This document shows positions 31,568-40,422 of a stretch of 64,000 bases of DNA, one piece after another. Location of the stretch: assembly GCA_934597175.1 (NCBI GenBank), contig CAKTQR010000007.1:1-64000 (forward strand). The letters run 5' to 3'. This DNA comes from an uncultured Oscillospiraceae bacterium (GTDB lineage: Bacteria > Bacillota > Clostridia > Oscillospirales > Oscillospiraceae). The position numbers and the translations under genes were made by a program. How positions within the stretch are numbered: the stretch's first letter is position 1; the number at the start of each line of letters is the position of its first letter. The notes under the pieces were generated by a model, which was not told where the DNA came from, searched no databases, and was given only the letters and a program-made list of their open reading frames with translations.

Positions 31568-32797
31568 ATGAAGTACATTCTTATTATCGGCGACGGCATG
31601 GCAGACGAGCCCGTGCCGGAGCTGGGCGGCCTTACGCCGCTGGAATACGCAAAAAAGCCGTTTATAGATGAGCTTGCGGCAAAGGGCGAGGTCGGCAATG
31701 TCCTCAATGTGCCGGATAATCTCCCGGCAGGCAGCGACACGGCCATCATGTCCATCTTCGGCTGCGACCCGAATCTTTACTACACCGGCAGAGCTCCGCT
31801 CGAAGCAGCGGCAACGGGCATTAAATTAAACCCCGGCGATGTCGCCTACCGCTGCAACATGGTGACCTATGAGACCGGCGACATGCCGTTTGAGGAAAAG
31901 CGCATTTTGTCGCACTCGGCAGGCTCAATTGACGGCGAAGTCTCCGACGAGATAATAACCGAGCTGTTTAATTACCCCGAGTTTGCCTCCCTTGCCGAAA
32001 AGGCGGGCATGACCGTGAATCTCGGTCACTCGTTCCGGCACATCGCCGTGCAGTCGCAGGCGGATATAAAGGGCATCAGGCTCATCCCGCCGCACGACCA
32101 TCTGGGCGAGAAGATAGGCCCGCTGCTGCCCACGGGCTGCGAAAACGCCGAGGTGCTGCGTGAGCTCATGGTAAAGGCAAACGAGCTGTTGGAGCGCAGC
32201 CCCCTCAACGCAAAACTCGTCGCCGAGGGCAGGATGCCCGCAAACGGCATCTGGTTTTGGGCAGAGGGCACGGCTGTGAAGCTGCCGGACTTCGTTGCGA
32301 AAAACGAGCACACGGGCGCTGTCGTCTCCGCCGTTCCGCTGTGCCACGGCATTGCGGCGCTCGTGGGTCTCGGCATCGTGTGCCCCGAGGGCGCAACGGG
32401 CGAGATCGACACCAATTACGAGAACAAAATGCAGGCAACGCTCGACATTTTGGAGGAAAACGACTTTGCCGCCGTGCATGTCGAAGCTCCCGACGAGTGC
32501 ACGCATAACGGCGACCTCAAGGGCAAGATACAGGGCATCGAGTGGCTCGACACGAGGCTCATCCGTCCCATGGTCAAGGAGCTCAGCGAGCGTGGCTGGG
32601 ATTTCAGGATGCTGTTTTTGTCCGACCACAAGACGCTGACCTCCACCCGTGGCCACGCAGGTGGCTATGTGCCGTACATGCTGTGCGACAGCCGTGAAAG
32701 CAGCGGCTGCGGCCTGCCGTACACCGAAAAAAGCGGTGAGCTCGGCCCGCAGGTAAACTCGGGCGTGAGCCTCATGAGCATGCTGTTTGAAAGATGA
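31568..32797 (+). CDS. Cofactor-independent phosphoglycerate mutase, archaeal type (ApgM-like)
   Basis: The 409-residue protein of the alkaline phosphatase superfamily has the metal site GDGMADEP (8-15), the catalytic serine in PAGSDTAIM (about 54-62) and the late metal ligands DECTHNGD and SDHKT. It is the archaeal-type mutase form (COG3635), distinct from the larger GpmI. In bacteria members next to threonine genes have been proposed to act as homoserine kinases; no such genes are here, so glycolytic mutase is the simpler call. The frame could start at 31505, but that ATG precedes the promoter. ATGA overlap with ispE. Confidence 0.85.
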   Translation: MKYILIIGDGMADEPVPELGGLTPLEYAKKPFIDELAAKGEVGNVLNVPDNLPAGSDTAIMSIFGCDPNLYYTGRAPLEAAATGIKLNPGDVAYRCNMVTYETGDMPFEEKRILSHSAGSIDGEVSDEIITELFNYPEFASLAEKAGMTVNLGHSFRHIAVQSQADIKGIRLIPPHDHLGEKIGPLLPTGCENAEVLRELMVKANELLERSPLNAKLVAEGRMPANGIWFWAEGTAVKLPDFVAKNEHTGAVVSAVPLCHGIAALVGLGIVCPEGATGEIDTNYENKMQATLDILEENDFAAVHVEAPDECTHNGDLKGKIQGIEWLDTRLIRPMVKELSERGWDFRMLFLSDHKTLTSTRGHAGGYVPYMLCDSRESSGCGLPYTEKSGELGPQVNSGVSLMSMLFER

Positions 32798-33666
32798 AAA
32801 GTATAAGCGAAAAAGCCTACGCAAAAATAAATATCTCGCTTGATGTGACGGGAAAGCGCCCCGACGGCTACCATGAGATGCTCATGGTCATGCAGGCGGT
32901 CACGCTGTGCGACGAGGTGACGATACGGCTCACGGAGGGTGCTAAAAGCCGTGCCGAGTGCAACCTGCACTTTGTTCCGGGCGATGAGCGCAACCTCGCA
33001 GTGCGGGCGGCAAACCGCTTTTTTGACCGTGTCGGGATTAAAAACACCGGCGCACACATCGTCATAAAAAAGAACATCCCCGTCGGTGCGGGCATGGCGG
33101 GCGGCTCGACGGATGCCGCCGCCGTTCTGCGCGGGCTCAATAAGCTCACGGACGCAAGGCTATCTTCCGCCGAGCTTCATGCGCTTGCGACGGAGATAGG
33201 CTCGGATGTCGCATTCTGCATAGCCGGCGGCACGCAGCTTGCCTCGGGGCGTGGCGAAGTGCTGTCCTCCCTGCCGCCGCTGCCCGATTGCAGTATTGTG
33301 ATATGCAAGCCCGATTTTTCGATATCCACGCCCGAGCTTTTCCGCAAGCTCGATTCGGTGAAGCTGCGCTGCCACCCGGACACCGCCGGCATTTGCGCCT
33401 GCCTTGAGACGGGCGACCTCGGTGGTATCGTGCGCCGGATGTACAATGTCTTTGAGGATGTACCCGACCGCCGCCGCTCGGCCATCGCCGGGATAAAAAG
33501 CGCCATGCTCGATAACGGTGCGCTCGGCTCTATCATGACCGGCACGGGCTCCGCCGTGTTCGGCATTTTTGACGACGGCGACACCGCCAAATGTGCCTGC
33601 GATAAGCTCCGGCACGATTACGAGCACTGCTTCCTTGCAAAAAACATGCACGGTCTTGATGTTTGA
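32794..33666 (+). CDS. ispE: 4-diphosphocytidyl-2-C-methyl-D-erythritol kinase
   Basis: The 290-residue GHMP kinase starts with AYAKINISLDV (6-16), has the ATP loop PVGAGMAGGSTDAAAVL (about 94-110) and a C-terminal MTGTGSAVFG motif (about 249-258). It phosphorylates CDP-methylerythritol in the non-mevalonate isoprenoid pathway. It is coupled to the mutase-like gene by an ATGA overlap and closed by a hairpin that runs into the spoIIR start. Confidence 0.95.
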   Translation: MKSISEKAYAKINISLDVTGKRPDGYHEMLMVMQAVTLCDEVTIRLTEGAKSRAECNLHFVPGDERNLAVRAANRFFDRVGIKNTGAHIVIKKNIPVGAGMAGGSTDAAAVLRGLNKLTDARLSSAELHALATEIGSDVAFCIAGGTQLASGRGEVLSSLPPLPDCSIVICKPDFSISTPELFRKLDSVKLRCHPDTAGICACLETGDLGGIVRRMYNVFEDVPDRRRSAIAGIKSAMLDNGALGSIMTGTGSAVFGIFDDGDTAKCACDKLRHDYEHCFLAKNMHGLDV

Positions 33667-33681
33667 TGTATAGAAATGCGC

Positions 33682-33724
33682 AAAACCGCCGATACTATGA
33701 CCAGTACATAGTAAAGGCGGTTTT
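33682..33724 (+). terminator. ispE terminator overlapping the spoIIR leader
   Basis: AAAACCGCC pairs with GGCGGTTTT, and ACTATG with CATAGT inside it. The T run ends four bases before an in-frame ATG of spoIIR, so this hairpin separates vegetative ispE from the sporulation gene. Confidence 0.75.
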
Positions 33725-33728
33725 CGTT

Positions 33729-34325
33729 ATGACAAAAGGCAGGATGAAAATTTGGGAAATGTCGCTTCTTCTGGCGCTGTGCTTTTCGCTGTGTCTGGGC
33801 ACTTGGGCGCAGGCAAAGCAGGCGGCGCTTTCTTCCGAGCTTGTGCGGCTGCATGTCATCGCCGTGTCGGACGACGACTACGAGCAGGCACTCAAGCTCC
33901 GTGTGCGTGACAAGGTCCTCGCCTACATTTCGCCGAGGCTTGACGGTGTGCAGTCTGCCGCCGATGCGCAGAGGATAATCGCCGCCGAGCTCGACGGCAT
34001 AAAGCGGGCTGCCGAGACCGCCGCCGAGGGCAGGAGCGTGCTTGTCACGCTCAGTGAGGAATACTACCCCACCCGCAACTACGAGAAATTTTCGCTGCCT
34101 GCGGGCAGGTATCAGTCGCTGCGTGTCATACTCGGCGAGGGGCAGGGGCACAACTGGTGGTGCGTGGTGTTCCCGCCGCTGTGCATCTCCGCTGCCGAGC
34201 AGGAGCAGGCGGTAGAATCGATGAACGACGACACGAAGGGCATCGTCACCGAGGACGACGGCTACGAATACAAATTCCGCATCCTCGAACTCTGGGGCGA
34301 GCTCATGGAATTCATCGGCGCATAA
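33729..34325 (+). CDS. spoIIR: Stage II sporulation protein R
   Basis: About 198 residues, starting with a signal-like hydrophobic helix (about 12-31) and followed by the SpoIIR core: LVRLHVIAVSDDDYEQALKL, VRDKVL and GHNWWCVVFPPLC. SpoIIR is made in the forespore under sigma-F, secreted, and triggers processing of pro-sigma-E by SpoIIGA. The start is uncertain: ATG 33729 and ATG 33744 are both possible, the latter having AAAGG upstream; a frame open from 33663 runs through the hairpin and is unlikely. No sigma-F promoter could be assigned. Its presence argues for a spore-forming lineage. Confidence 0.9.
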   Translation: MTKGRMKIWEMSLLLALCFSLCLGTWAQAKQAALSSELVRLHVIAVSDDDYEQALKLRVRDKVLAYISPRLDGVQSAADAQRIIAAELDGIKRAAETAAEGRSVLVTLSEEYYPTRNYEKFSLPAGRYQSLRVILGEGQGHNWWCVVFPPLCISAAEQEQAVESMNDDTKGIVTEDDGYEYKFRILELWGELMEFIGA

Positions 34326-34356
34326 AAAAGCTCGGGTCAGTGACCCGAACTTTTTT
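34324..34356. terminator. Bidirectional terminator between spoIIR and the aconitase X genes
   Basis: CGGGTC pairs with GACCCG around AGT, extended by A6/T6 on the flanks. It serves both converging transcripts. Confidence 0.8.
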
Positions 34357-34360
34357 ATTA

Positions 34361-34801
34361 TTACTCTACCTCAACAACGCCGTCGTCTTTGACGGTGACG
34401 GTCATGCCGGTTTTTACATAGTCGAGGAACTCATCGCCGAGGGAGTCGACGACGGGCATTTTTGCGTCCGTCCAGACATCGCCCAAAATTGCGCCGGAGG
34501 CGGCAAGCGGGTCTATCGGCTTTGAAAACAGCATGCACGCAGGCTGCTTGCCCGACGAGCACACGGTGAACAGCACCATGCCGCCCGTGGTCGAGCCGAT
34601 GGTCATCGGCAGGCACAGTGCCTTGCCGATCATGGGCTTTTTATAAATATCGGGATTATTCTGATCGCCGCATTTCATCTTCTTGTCGCCGAACATCATG
34701 CCCATCTGGTAGCTTGCAAGGGTGTTGAAGCCGCCGTGGGAGACCAGAGCCTCGGCGGTGCAGGTGCCGGGAACTACGACACGGCCTTTGAAAGTTTTCA
34801 T
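34361..34801 (-). CDS. Aconitase X small (swivel) subunit
   Basis: The 146-residue protein is a stand-alone aconitase swivel domain (AcnX small subunit, DUF126). It has the GxSTTGG phosphate-loop-like segment (PMTIGSTTGGMVLF, about 65-78), PLAASGAILGD (about 97-107) and an acidic end. It pairs with the large subunit just upstream. In bacteria split aconitase X enzymes dehydrate cis-3-hydroxy-L-proline; in archaea the fused or split form is mevalonate-5-phosphate dehydratase. ATGA overlap with the large subunit gene. Since the window has the non-mevalonate ispE, hydroxyproline or another hydroxy acid is more likely. Confidence 0.85.
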   Translation of the reverse strand: MKTFKGRVVVPGTCTAEALVSHGGFNTLASYQMGMMFGDKKMKCGDQNNPDIYKKPMIGKALCLPMTIGSTTGGMVLFTVCSSGKQPACMLFSKPIDPLAASGAILGDVWTDAKMPVVDSLGDEFLDYVKTGMTVTVKDDGVVEVE

Positions 34802-36081
34802 TTCCTGCCCTCCTTTGCCGTCGTGATGGTTTTGAGGATCTCGGCCTCGGTGTAATATCTTGCACTGGTGTAGGTGCGCAGCTTATTCGAGCAGGTGATG
34901 ACCGCCTTTTTCTTGCACAGGGGGTTATTCATGTACATAAGCGGGCAGATATAGCTCAAAATTATGCCCTGGCGCTTGAGCTGCTTTGCATACGGGGTCT
35001 TTTCAAACTCCTTGATAACCGGCGTGGAGGCGGTGAACACCGTGGGCACGGTGACCTTTTTAAGCCCGTTTGCCGTGAGCTCCTTGCCGACATTCTCCGT
35101 CCAGTCGATAAGCTGGCGCAGGGTCAGATGCGGGCAGCCGACAAAGCACAGCTGCGGGTCGGCATCGGGATTTTTCCAAATAACGGGGTAGCTTGCCTTG
35201 ACACGCTCAAGCTCGGCATCGTCGATTACATAGACCTGTGCGTTCTCGGCAATTATGCCCTCGCCCTGCTCGACGGCCTCGGGCGTGAGATTTTCGATGT
35301 GGTACAGGCCGACTGCGCCGTTGGAGGCGGTGGCTGCACCGAAGTCCTTGAGATATGCGCAGGCTTCCTCGTCAAGCTCCGTGCCGAGCCACTTGTCAAG
35401 CCCCTTGACATACGGAACTTCCTCCATGACCTTCATGCCGATGGCAGAGCCTAAAAGCTGCGCCTCGGGCTTGTGCTCGCACCTGACCTCGACTATCCAT
35501 GTCGCCTTGCGCTCCTCGTCGAGCAGCAGACCGAACTCGGGGACAAAGCCCGCTATCGAGCCCATGAGCTCTATCATGCCGGAGTTGCGGTTGCAGCGAG
35601 CGCCGAGCACGGAGTTTGCGTACACGACCGCCGACGACTCCGCCCACGAGAGGATATCGCCCTTGTTCGGCTTATTGCCGACCTGATCGAGGTAGCAGGT
35701 GCAGGTGTAGTCATCGTCATTTGTGATACCCAGCTGCACGAGCTGCTTTTCGTAGTCGTCCTGATAGGTGTACATGAATTTCTTGAACACGAGATCCTCA
35801 ATGAGGCTGCTGGGCACATGCTTATCCAGCGGCTTGGGGTCGGCGGTGAATTTCTGGTCGGAGGTAAGACCGGCGTCGATGATCTCCTGATACAGATCAT
35901 ACACCGGCTTCATGACCTTGAGACCGAAGCTGATAACGGTGTGGCCGTACTTGGAGGTAATGGGCACCATCCGCTTTGCGCCGAAGGTCTCGCCGTACAT
36001 GACGAGGGTCTTGACGACCTTTGCCATCGTTTCACCCTTTTCGCCGTTTAGCATGGCCTGCTGTTCGGGGGTAAGTAACAT
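34798..36081 (-). CDS. Aconitase X large (catalytic) subunit
   Basis: The 427-residue protein matches the AcnX catalytic family (DUF521): the start MLLTPEQQAMLNGEKGE, then PITSKYGHTVIS (about 41-52), the segment TCTCYLDQVGNKPNKGD (about 137-153) and cysteine motifs CFVGCPH (about 318-324) and CPLMYMN near the end, which hold an iron-sulfur cluster or metal. It performs a dehydration without redox change. The partner small subunit follows directly; a MarR-family gene precedes it. The substrate is inferred from family members, not seen. Confidence 0.87.
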   Translation of the reverse strand: MLLTPEQQAMLNGEKGETMAKVVKTLVMYGETFGAKRMVPITSKYGHTVISFGLKVMKPVYDLYQEIIDAGLTSDQKFTADPKPLDKHVPSSLIEDLVFKKFMYTYQDDYEKQLVQLGITNDDDYTCTCYLDQVGNKPNKGDILSWAESSAVVYANSVLGARCNRNSGMIELMGSIAGFVPEFGLLLDEERKATWIVEVRCEHKPEAQLLGSAIGMKVMEEVPYVKGLDKWLGTELDEEACAYLKDFGAATASNGAVGLYHIENLTPEAVEQGEGIIAENAQVYVIDDAELERVKASYPVIWKNPDADPQLCFVGCPHLTLRQLIDWTENVGKELTANGLKKVTVPTVFTASTPVIKEFEKTPYAKQLKRQGIILSYICPLMYMNNPLCKKKAVITCSNKLRTYTSARYYTEAEILKTITTAKEGRK

Positions 36082-36171
36082 GGGCAGTTCACATCCTTAT
36101 ATCAATAATTTTGTTACCGAATTAACAATTCTATTCTATAGCAAGTCGCTTCCAAAGTCAATCGATATGTG

Positions 36172-36203
36172 AAAAAAACGCACCGATCTGTCGGTGCGTT
36201 TTC
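36172..36203 (-). terminator. Terminator of the MarR-family gene
   Basis: AACGCACCGA and TCGGTGCGTT form a ten-base stem; the minus strand continues with T7. Confidence 0.82.
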
Positions 36204-36205
36204 GG

Positions 36206-36649
36206 TCACGGTATCATCTTTACCTCGGGCATCATGTCGTCGGAAATTTTGCGCAGCATGAAAGAAAACTGCTCGGTCTCCTCGGCGGAAAACTCATTGC
36301 TTATACGGTCGAGCACGGTTTTCACATAGCTTCGCATGATGTCGGTATACTCATAATACTTCTCCGACAGCAGCAGGTGATACTCACGCCTGTCGGTTTC
36401 GGAATTCTGCTTTTTGAGATAGCCCTTTTTGATAAGGTTATTGACCTTGTAGGTCGCATTGGACTGCGAGATATTCAAAAATTCCGCAAACTGGCCTATC
36501 GTCGGCTCATGCAGGGCATGGATGACCTCGATGGAGAACGCCTCCATGGCGCTCAGCGAGCCCTCACGCTCCCGAACGAGCTCAAATATCCTGCGGAAAA
36601 ACTCCAGCTTAAATTTGTCATACACCTCGAGGAAATTTTCCTCCAACAT
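36206..36649 (-). CDS. MarR-family transcriptional regulator
   Basis: The 147-residue protein has an N-terminal dimer helix, a winged HTH (about 45-110; IGQFAEFLNISQSNATYKV is the recognition region, SETDRREYHLLLS the wing) and a C-terminal dimer helix. It is separated from the aconitase X genes by its own terminator, so it is not strictly in their operon, but may still control them. Regulators of this shape respond to aromatic or lipophilic ligands. Confidence 0.88.
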   Translation of the reverse strand: MLEENFLEVYDKFKLEFFRRIFELVREREGSLSAMEAFSIEVIHALHEPTIGQFAEFLNISQSNATYKVNNLIKKGYLKKQNSETDRREYHLLLSEKYYEYTDIMRSYVKTVLDRISNEFSAEETEQFSFMLRKISDDMMPEVKMIP

Positions 36650-36729
36650 ACTCGTCTCCCCCTTTGAGCAGTTTTAATTTATTTTAAGCTAAATTCTCCC
36701 GTTTGTAAATAAGCGTTTTCGCTTGAACG

Positions 36730-36761
36730 CAAAAAATCTCCGCAGCCTGAACTGCGGAGAC
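36730..36761 (-). terminator. Terminator after dnaJ
   Basis: TCTCCGCAG and CTGCGGAGA pair around a six-base loop; TTTTTT follows on the minus strand. It ends the heat-shock operon. Confidence 0.82.
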
Positions 36762-36779
36762 TTGTTTGTTCAGTTATGT

Positions 36780-37907
36780 TCATTTTTTGCGCTTGCCGAA
36801 GATGTTCTTCTGCTCGACGGTCTCGCCCATGGTCTGCGCATACTGACGCAGAGCGTCCTTCTGAGCCGAGGACATGCCTCTGGGGACTGCGACCTTGACG
36901 GTGACGAACTGGTCGCCACGGCCGCCGTTGCGCAGGAAGGGAATACCCTTGCCCTTGAGCCTGAAGGTCGTGCCGGTCTGCGTGCCCTCGGGGATATTGA
37001 GCTTTACCTTGCCGTCAAGCGTCGGCACTTCTATCTCCGCACCGAGAGCGGCCTGTGCAAACGAGACCTCCTGCTCGAGCAGTATCGATGCGCCGTCACG
37101 CTCGAAGCGTGCATGCGGCTGCACCAGAACGGTGATGAGCAGGTCTCCGGCAGGACCGCCGTTTGTGCCGGCGTTGCCCTGACCTCTGAGCGAGATGGTC
37201 TGGCCGTCGTCGATGCCGGCGGGCACGCTGACGCTGACCTTATGCTGACGGCGCACGCTGCCCATGCCACGGCAGGTCTTGCACGGCGTGTGGATTATTT
37301 TGCCTCTGCCCTTACACTTGGGGCACTGCTCGCTCGACTGGACCATGCCGAACGGGGTGCGCTTTGTGGACATGACCGTGCCCGAGCCCTTGCAGTCGGG
37401 GCAGATCTCCGCCGTCGTGCCCTCGGCGCAGCCTGTGCCCCTACAATCGGGGCACTGCTCGACCTTGGCGATGAAGACATCCTTCTTGACGCCGAAGGCT
37501 GCCTCCTCGAACTTGATGTTGACAGTTGCACGCAGATTATCGCCCTTGCGGGGTGCATTGGGGTTTCTGCCGCCGCCGCCAAAGCCGAAGCCGCCGCCGA
37601 AGATGTCGCTGAAGATATCTCCGAAGCCGCCGAAGCCCTCAAAGCCGCCGAAACCGCCGCCGCCGAAGCCCTGGCTGGGGTCAAAGGCCGCATGGCCGAA
37701 CTGGTCGTACTTTGCCCGCTTATCGGGGTCGGAGAGCACCTCGTATGCCTCGTTTATCTCCTTGAAGCGAGCCTCACATTCCTTGTCGCCGGGATGCAGG
37801 TCGGGGTGATTTTCCTTGGCAAGCTTTCTGTATGCTTTTTTCAGCTCGTCCTCCGTTACGCCCTTTTTGACGCCGAGAACCTCATAATAATCTCTTTTTT
37901 CTGCCAT
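36780..37907 (-). CDS. dnaJ: Chaperone DnaJ
   Basis: The 375-residue co-chaperone has a J domain (1-70, HPD at about 34-36), a Gly/Phe-rich linker (about 75-115, runs of GGGFGG), a zinc-binding region with four CxxCxGxG repeats (CPDCRGTG, CPDCKGSG, CPKCKGRG, CKTCRGMG) and a C-terminal substrate domain. It stimulates DnaK ATPase. GAGGTGG precedes the ATG. A 12-bp hairpin lies between it and dnaK. Confidence 0.97.
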   Translation of the reverse strand: MAEKRDYYEVLGVKKGVTEDELKKAYRKLAKENHPDLHPGDKECEARFKEINEAYEVLSDPDKRAKYDQFGHAAFDPSQGFGGGGFGGFEGFGGFGDIFSDIFGGGFGFGGGGRNPNAPRKGDNLRATVNIKFEEAAFGVKKDVFIAKVEQCPDCRGTGCAEGTTAEICPDCKGSGTVMSTKRTPFGMVQSSEQCPKCKGRGKIIHTPCKTCRGMGSVRRQHKVSVSVPAGIDDGQTISLRGQGNAGTNGGPAGDLLITVLVQPHARFERDGASILLEQEVSFAQAALGAEIEVPTLDGKVKLNIPEGTQTGTTFRLKGKGIPFLRNGGRGDQFVTVKVAVPRGMSSAQKDALRQYAQTMGETVEQKNIFGKRKK

Positions 37908-37920
37908 AAATCCACCTCAA

Positions 37921-37949
37921 ATGTGGGCGTACCATGAGTACGCCCACAT
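37921..37949 (-). promoter_or_regulatory. Hairpin between dnaK and dnaJ
   Basis: ATGTGGGCGTAC and its exact complement form a 12-bp stem with a five-base loop. No T run follows on the minus strand, and the dnaJ ribosome-binding site comes a few bases later. It may protect the dnaK message or trim dnaJ expression and is not a proper terminator. Confidence 0.55.
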
Positions 37950-37966
37950 CTTATTACTTGCGATAA

Positions 37967-39814
37967 TTACTTGTTGTTGTCGTCATCGTCGACCACTGTG
38001 TAGTCTGCGTCGTAGTAGTCCTGGCCGCCTGCTGCGCCTGCGTTGCCGCCTGCTGCTGCGTTGGGGTCAAAGCCGGCTGCGCCCTGAGCTGCCTGCGCTG
38101 CCTCGTAGAGCTTACCGAACACATCGGTCAGCTCCTTGGTGGCCTGCTTGATGCTCTCGGTATCCGTACCGGTGAGTGCGGTCTTAAGAGCCTGCAGCTT
38201 GGTCTCGATCTCGCCCTTAACTTCGGCGGGGACTTTATCGCCCATGTCCTCAAGGGTCTTCTCGGTCTGGTAGACTATCTGATCGCCCTGATTGCGGACA
38301 TCGATCTCTTCCTTGCGCTTTGCGTCCTCAGCTGCGAACATCTCGGCGTCCTTGACTGCCTTGTCGATGTCTTCCTTGGTCATGTTGGTCGATGAGGTGA
38401 TGGTGATGTGCTGCTCCTTGCCAGTGCCGAGATCCTTTGCCGAGACATTTACGATGCCGTTTGCGTCGATATCGAAGGTGACCTCGATCTGAGGAACGCC
38501 GCGGCGTGCCGGTGCGATGCCGTCGAGGTTGAAGCGGCCGAGGCTCTTGTTGTACTGAGCCATCTCACGCTCGCCCTGAAGGACATTGATCTCAACAGCG
38601 GTCTGATTGTCGGCTGCGGTGGAGAATATCTGGCTCTTCTTGGTCGGGATGGTGGTGTTGCGCTCGATGAGTCTGGTGCACACGCCGCCGAGAGTCTCGA
38701 TACCGAGGGACAGCGGGGTTACATCCAGCAGCAGAACGCCCTTTACATCGCCGGCGAGAACGCCGCCCTGAATTGCAGCACCGATAGCGACACATTCATC
38801 GGGGTTGATGCCCTTGAAGCCTTCCTTGCCGGTGAGGGTCTTGACCATTTCCTGAACGGCGGGGATACGGGACGAGCCGCCGACCATGAGGACCTTGGAA
38901 ATGTCGCTTGCCGACAGACCGGAGTCGGACAGAGCCTGCTTTACGGGGCCCATGGTCTTTTCAACGAGGTGATGAGTCAGCTCGTTGAACTTTGCACGGG
39001 TCAGAGTTACATCAAGGTGCTTAGGACCGGTTGCATCGGCGGTGATGTAAGGCAGGTTGATATTCGATGTGGTAACGCCGGACAGCTCGATCTTTGCCTT
39101 CTCGGCTGCCTCACGCAGACGCTGCATTGCGACCTTATCGCCCGACAGGTCGATGCCCTCTGCCTTCTTGAACTCGTCGACGAGGTACTTGGTGATGCAT
39201 GCATCAAAGTCGTCGCCGCCGAGGCGGTTGTTACCTGCGGTTGCAAGAACTTCGATAACGCCGTCGCCGATCTCGAGAACGGAGACATCGAAGGTGCCGC
39301 CGCCGAGGTCGTAGACCATGATCTTCTGGTCGGTCTCTTTATCAAGGCCGTATGCCAGAGCCGCTGCGGTAGGCTCGTTGATGATACGCTTTACATCAAG
39401 ACCTGCGATCTTGCCTGCGTCCTTGGTCGCCTGACGCTGAGCGTCGGTGAAGTATGCGGGGACGGTGATGACCGCTTCCGTTACGGTCTGGCCGAGGTAG
39501 CTCTCTGCGTCTGCCTTCAGCTTCTGAAGGATCATTGCGGAGATCTCCTGCGGGGTGTAGTTTTTATTATCAATGCTGACCTTGTGCGAGGTGCCCATCT
39601 CACGCTTGATGGAAGATATCGTGCGGTCGGGGTTGGTGATGGCCTGGCGCTTTGCGACCTGACCTACCATGCGCTCGCCGGTCTTTGCGAATGCGACGAC
39701 TGACGGAGTGGTGCGAGCACCCTCTGCGTTTGCGATTACGACAGCCTCGCCGCCTTCCATGACGGCTACGCAGCTGTTAGTTGTACCGAGGTCAATACCT
39801 ATGATCTTTCCCAT
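37967..39814 (-). CDS. dnaK: Chaperone DnaK (Hsp70)
   Basis: The 615-residue protein has the Hsp70 signatures GIDLGTTNSCVAV (5-17), YDLGGGTFDVS (about 169-179) and MVGGSSRIPAVQ (about 307-318), a substrate-binding domain (about 365-510) and a lid with a Gly/Ala-rich end and an acidic tail (DYTVVDDDD). AGGAGG precedes the ATG. Part of hrcA-grpE-dnaK-dnaJ. Confidence 0.98.
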   Translation of the reverse strand: MGKIIGIDLGTTNSCVAVMEGGEAVVIANAEGARTTPSVVAFAKTGERMVGQVAKRQAITNPDRTISSIKREMGTSHKVSIDNKNYTPQEISAMILQKLKADAESYLGQTVTEAVITVPAYFTDAQRQATKDAGKIAGLDVKRIINEPTAAALAYGLDKETDQKIMVYDLGGGTFDVSVLEIGDGVIEVLATAGNNRLGGDDFDACITKYLVDEFKKAEGIDLSGDKVAMQRLREAAEKAKIELSGVTTSNINLPYITADATGPKHLDVTLTRAKFNELTHHLVEKTMGPVKQALSDSGLSASDISKVLMVGGSSRIPAVQEMVKTLTGKEGFKGINPDECVAIGAAIQGGVLAGDVKGVLLLDVTPLSLGIETLGGVCTRLIERNTTIPTKKSQIFSTAADNQTAVEINVLQGEREMAQYNKSLGRFNLDGIAPARRGVPQIEVTFDIDANGIVNVSAKDLGTGKEQHITITSSTNMTKEDIDKAVKDAEMFAAEDAKRKEEIDVRNQGDQIVYQTEKTLEDMGDKVPAEVKGEIETKLQALKTALTGTDTESIKQATKELTDVFGKLYEAAQAAQGAAGFDPNAAAGGNAGAAGGQDYYDADYTVVDDDDNNK

Positions 39815-39867
39815 TGTTTTTTCCTCCTATTAAAAATGAAACAGTATACAAAATTAAAATTTATAAA

Positions 39868-40422
39868 TCAGTTTGCGACTTTGACCATCGCAAAACGGAT
39901 CACCTTGTCATTGAGCTTGAAGCCCTTTTGGAAAACCTCGACTACTTCATTTTCGCCGAAGCTCTCATCCTCAACATGCATCACCGCATTGTGTATCGTC
40001 GGGTCAAATTTCTGACCGGCGGCCTCTATCTCGGTGACGCCCAGCTTCTCCATCGTGGTGCAAAACTGGGTCATTATCATCTCGACGCCCTTGCGGTAGG
40101 CCTCATCGGCCGTCGCCTGCTTGAGCGCTCTTTCGAGGTTATCATAAACCGGCAGGAACTTTAACAGTGTGTCGGCCTTGATGTCGTTATAAAGCGAGTC
40201 GCGCTCTTTCTGACTGCGCTTGCGGAAATTGTCGTACTCGGCGGCGAGCCGCAGGTACTTTTCCTTTTCCTCTTTGATAAGCTTTTCTGCCGTTTCCTTA
40301 AGCTCGGTCTCCTTTTTCGATTCCTTCTTAGGCTTCTTTTCCTTTTTGCTCTCGGTCTTGGCTTCTTCGGTCATTTCTTCCTTAGTCTGCTCTGCGGAAG
40401 TTTCTTTCTTTTCAGTGCTCAT
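39868..40422 (-). CDS. grpE: Nucleotide exchange factor GrpE
   Basis: The 184-residue protein has a highly charged Lys/Glu N-terminus (1-50), a long dimer coiled coil (about 40-100; YDNFRKRSQKERD) and a beta domain with the GrpE signature (about 130-180, ending VIRFAMVKVA). It ejects ADP from DnaK. Its start overlaps the hrcA end by 11 bases. Confidence 0.96.
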   Translation of the reverse strand: MSTEKKETSAEQTKEEMTEEAKTESKKEKKPKKESKKETELKETAEKLIKEEKEKYLRLAAEYDNFRKRSQKERDSLYNDIKADTLLKFLPVYDNLERALKQATADEAYRKGVEMIMTQFCTTMEKLGVTEIEAAGQKFDPTIHNAVMHVEDESFGENEVVEVFQKGFKLNDKVIRFAMVKVAN

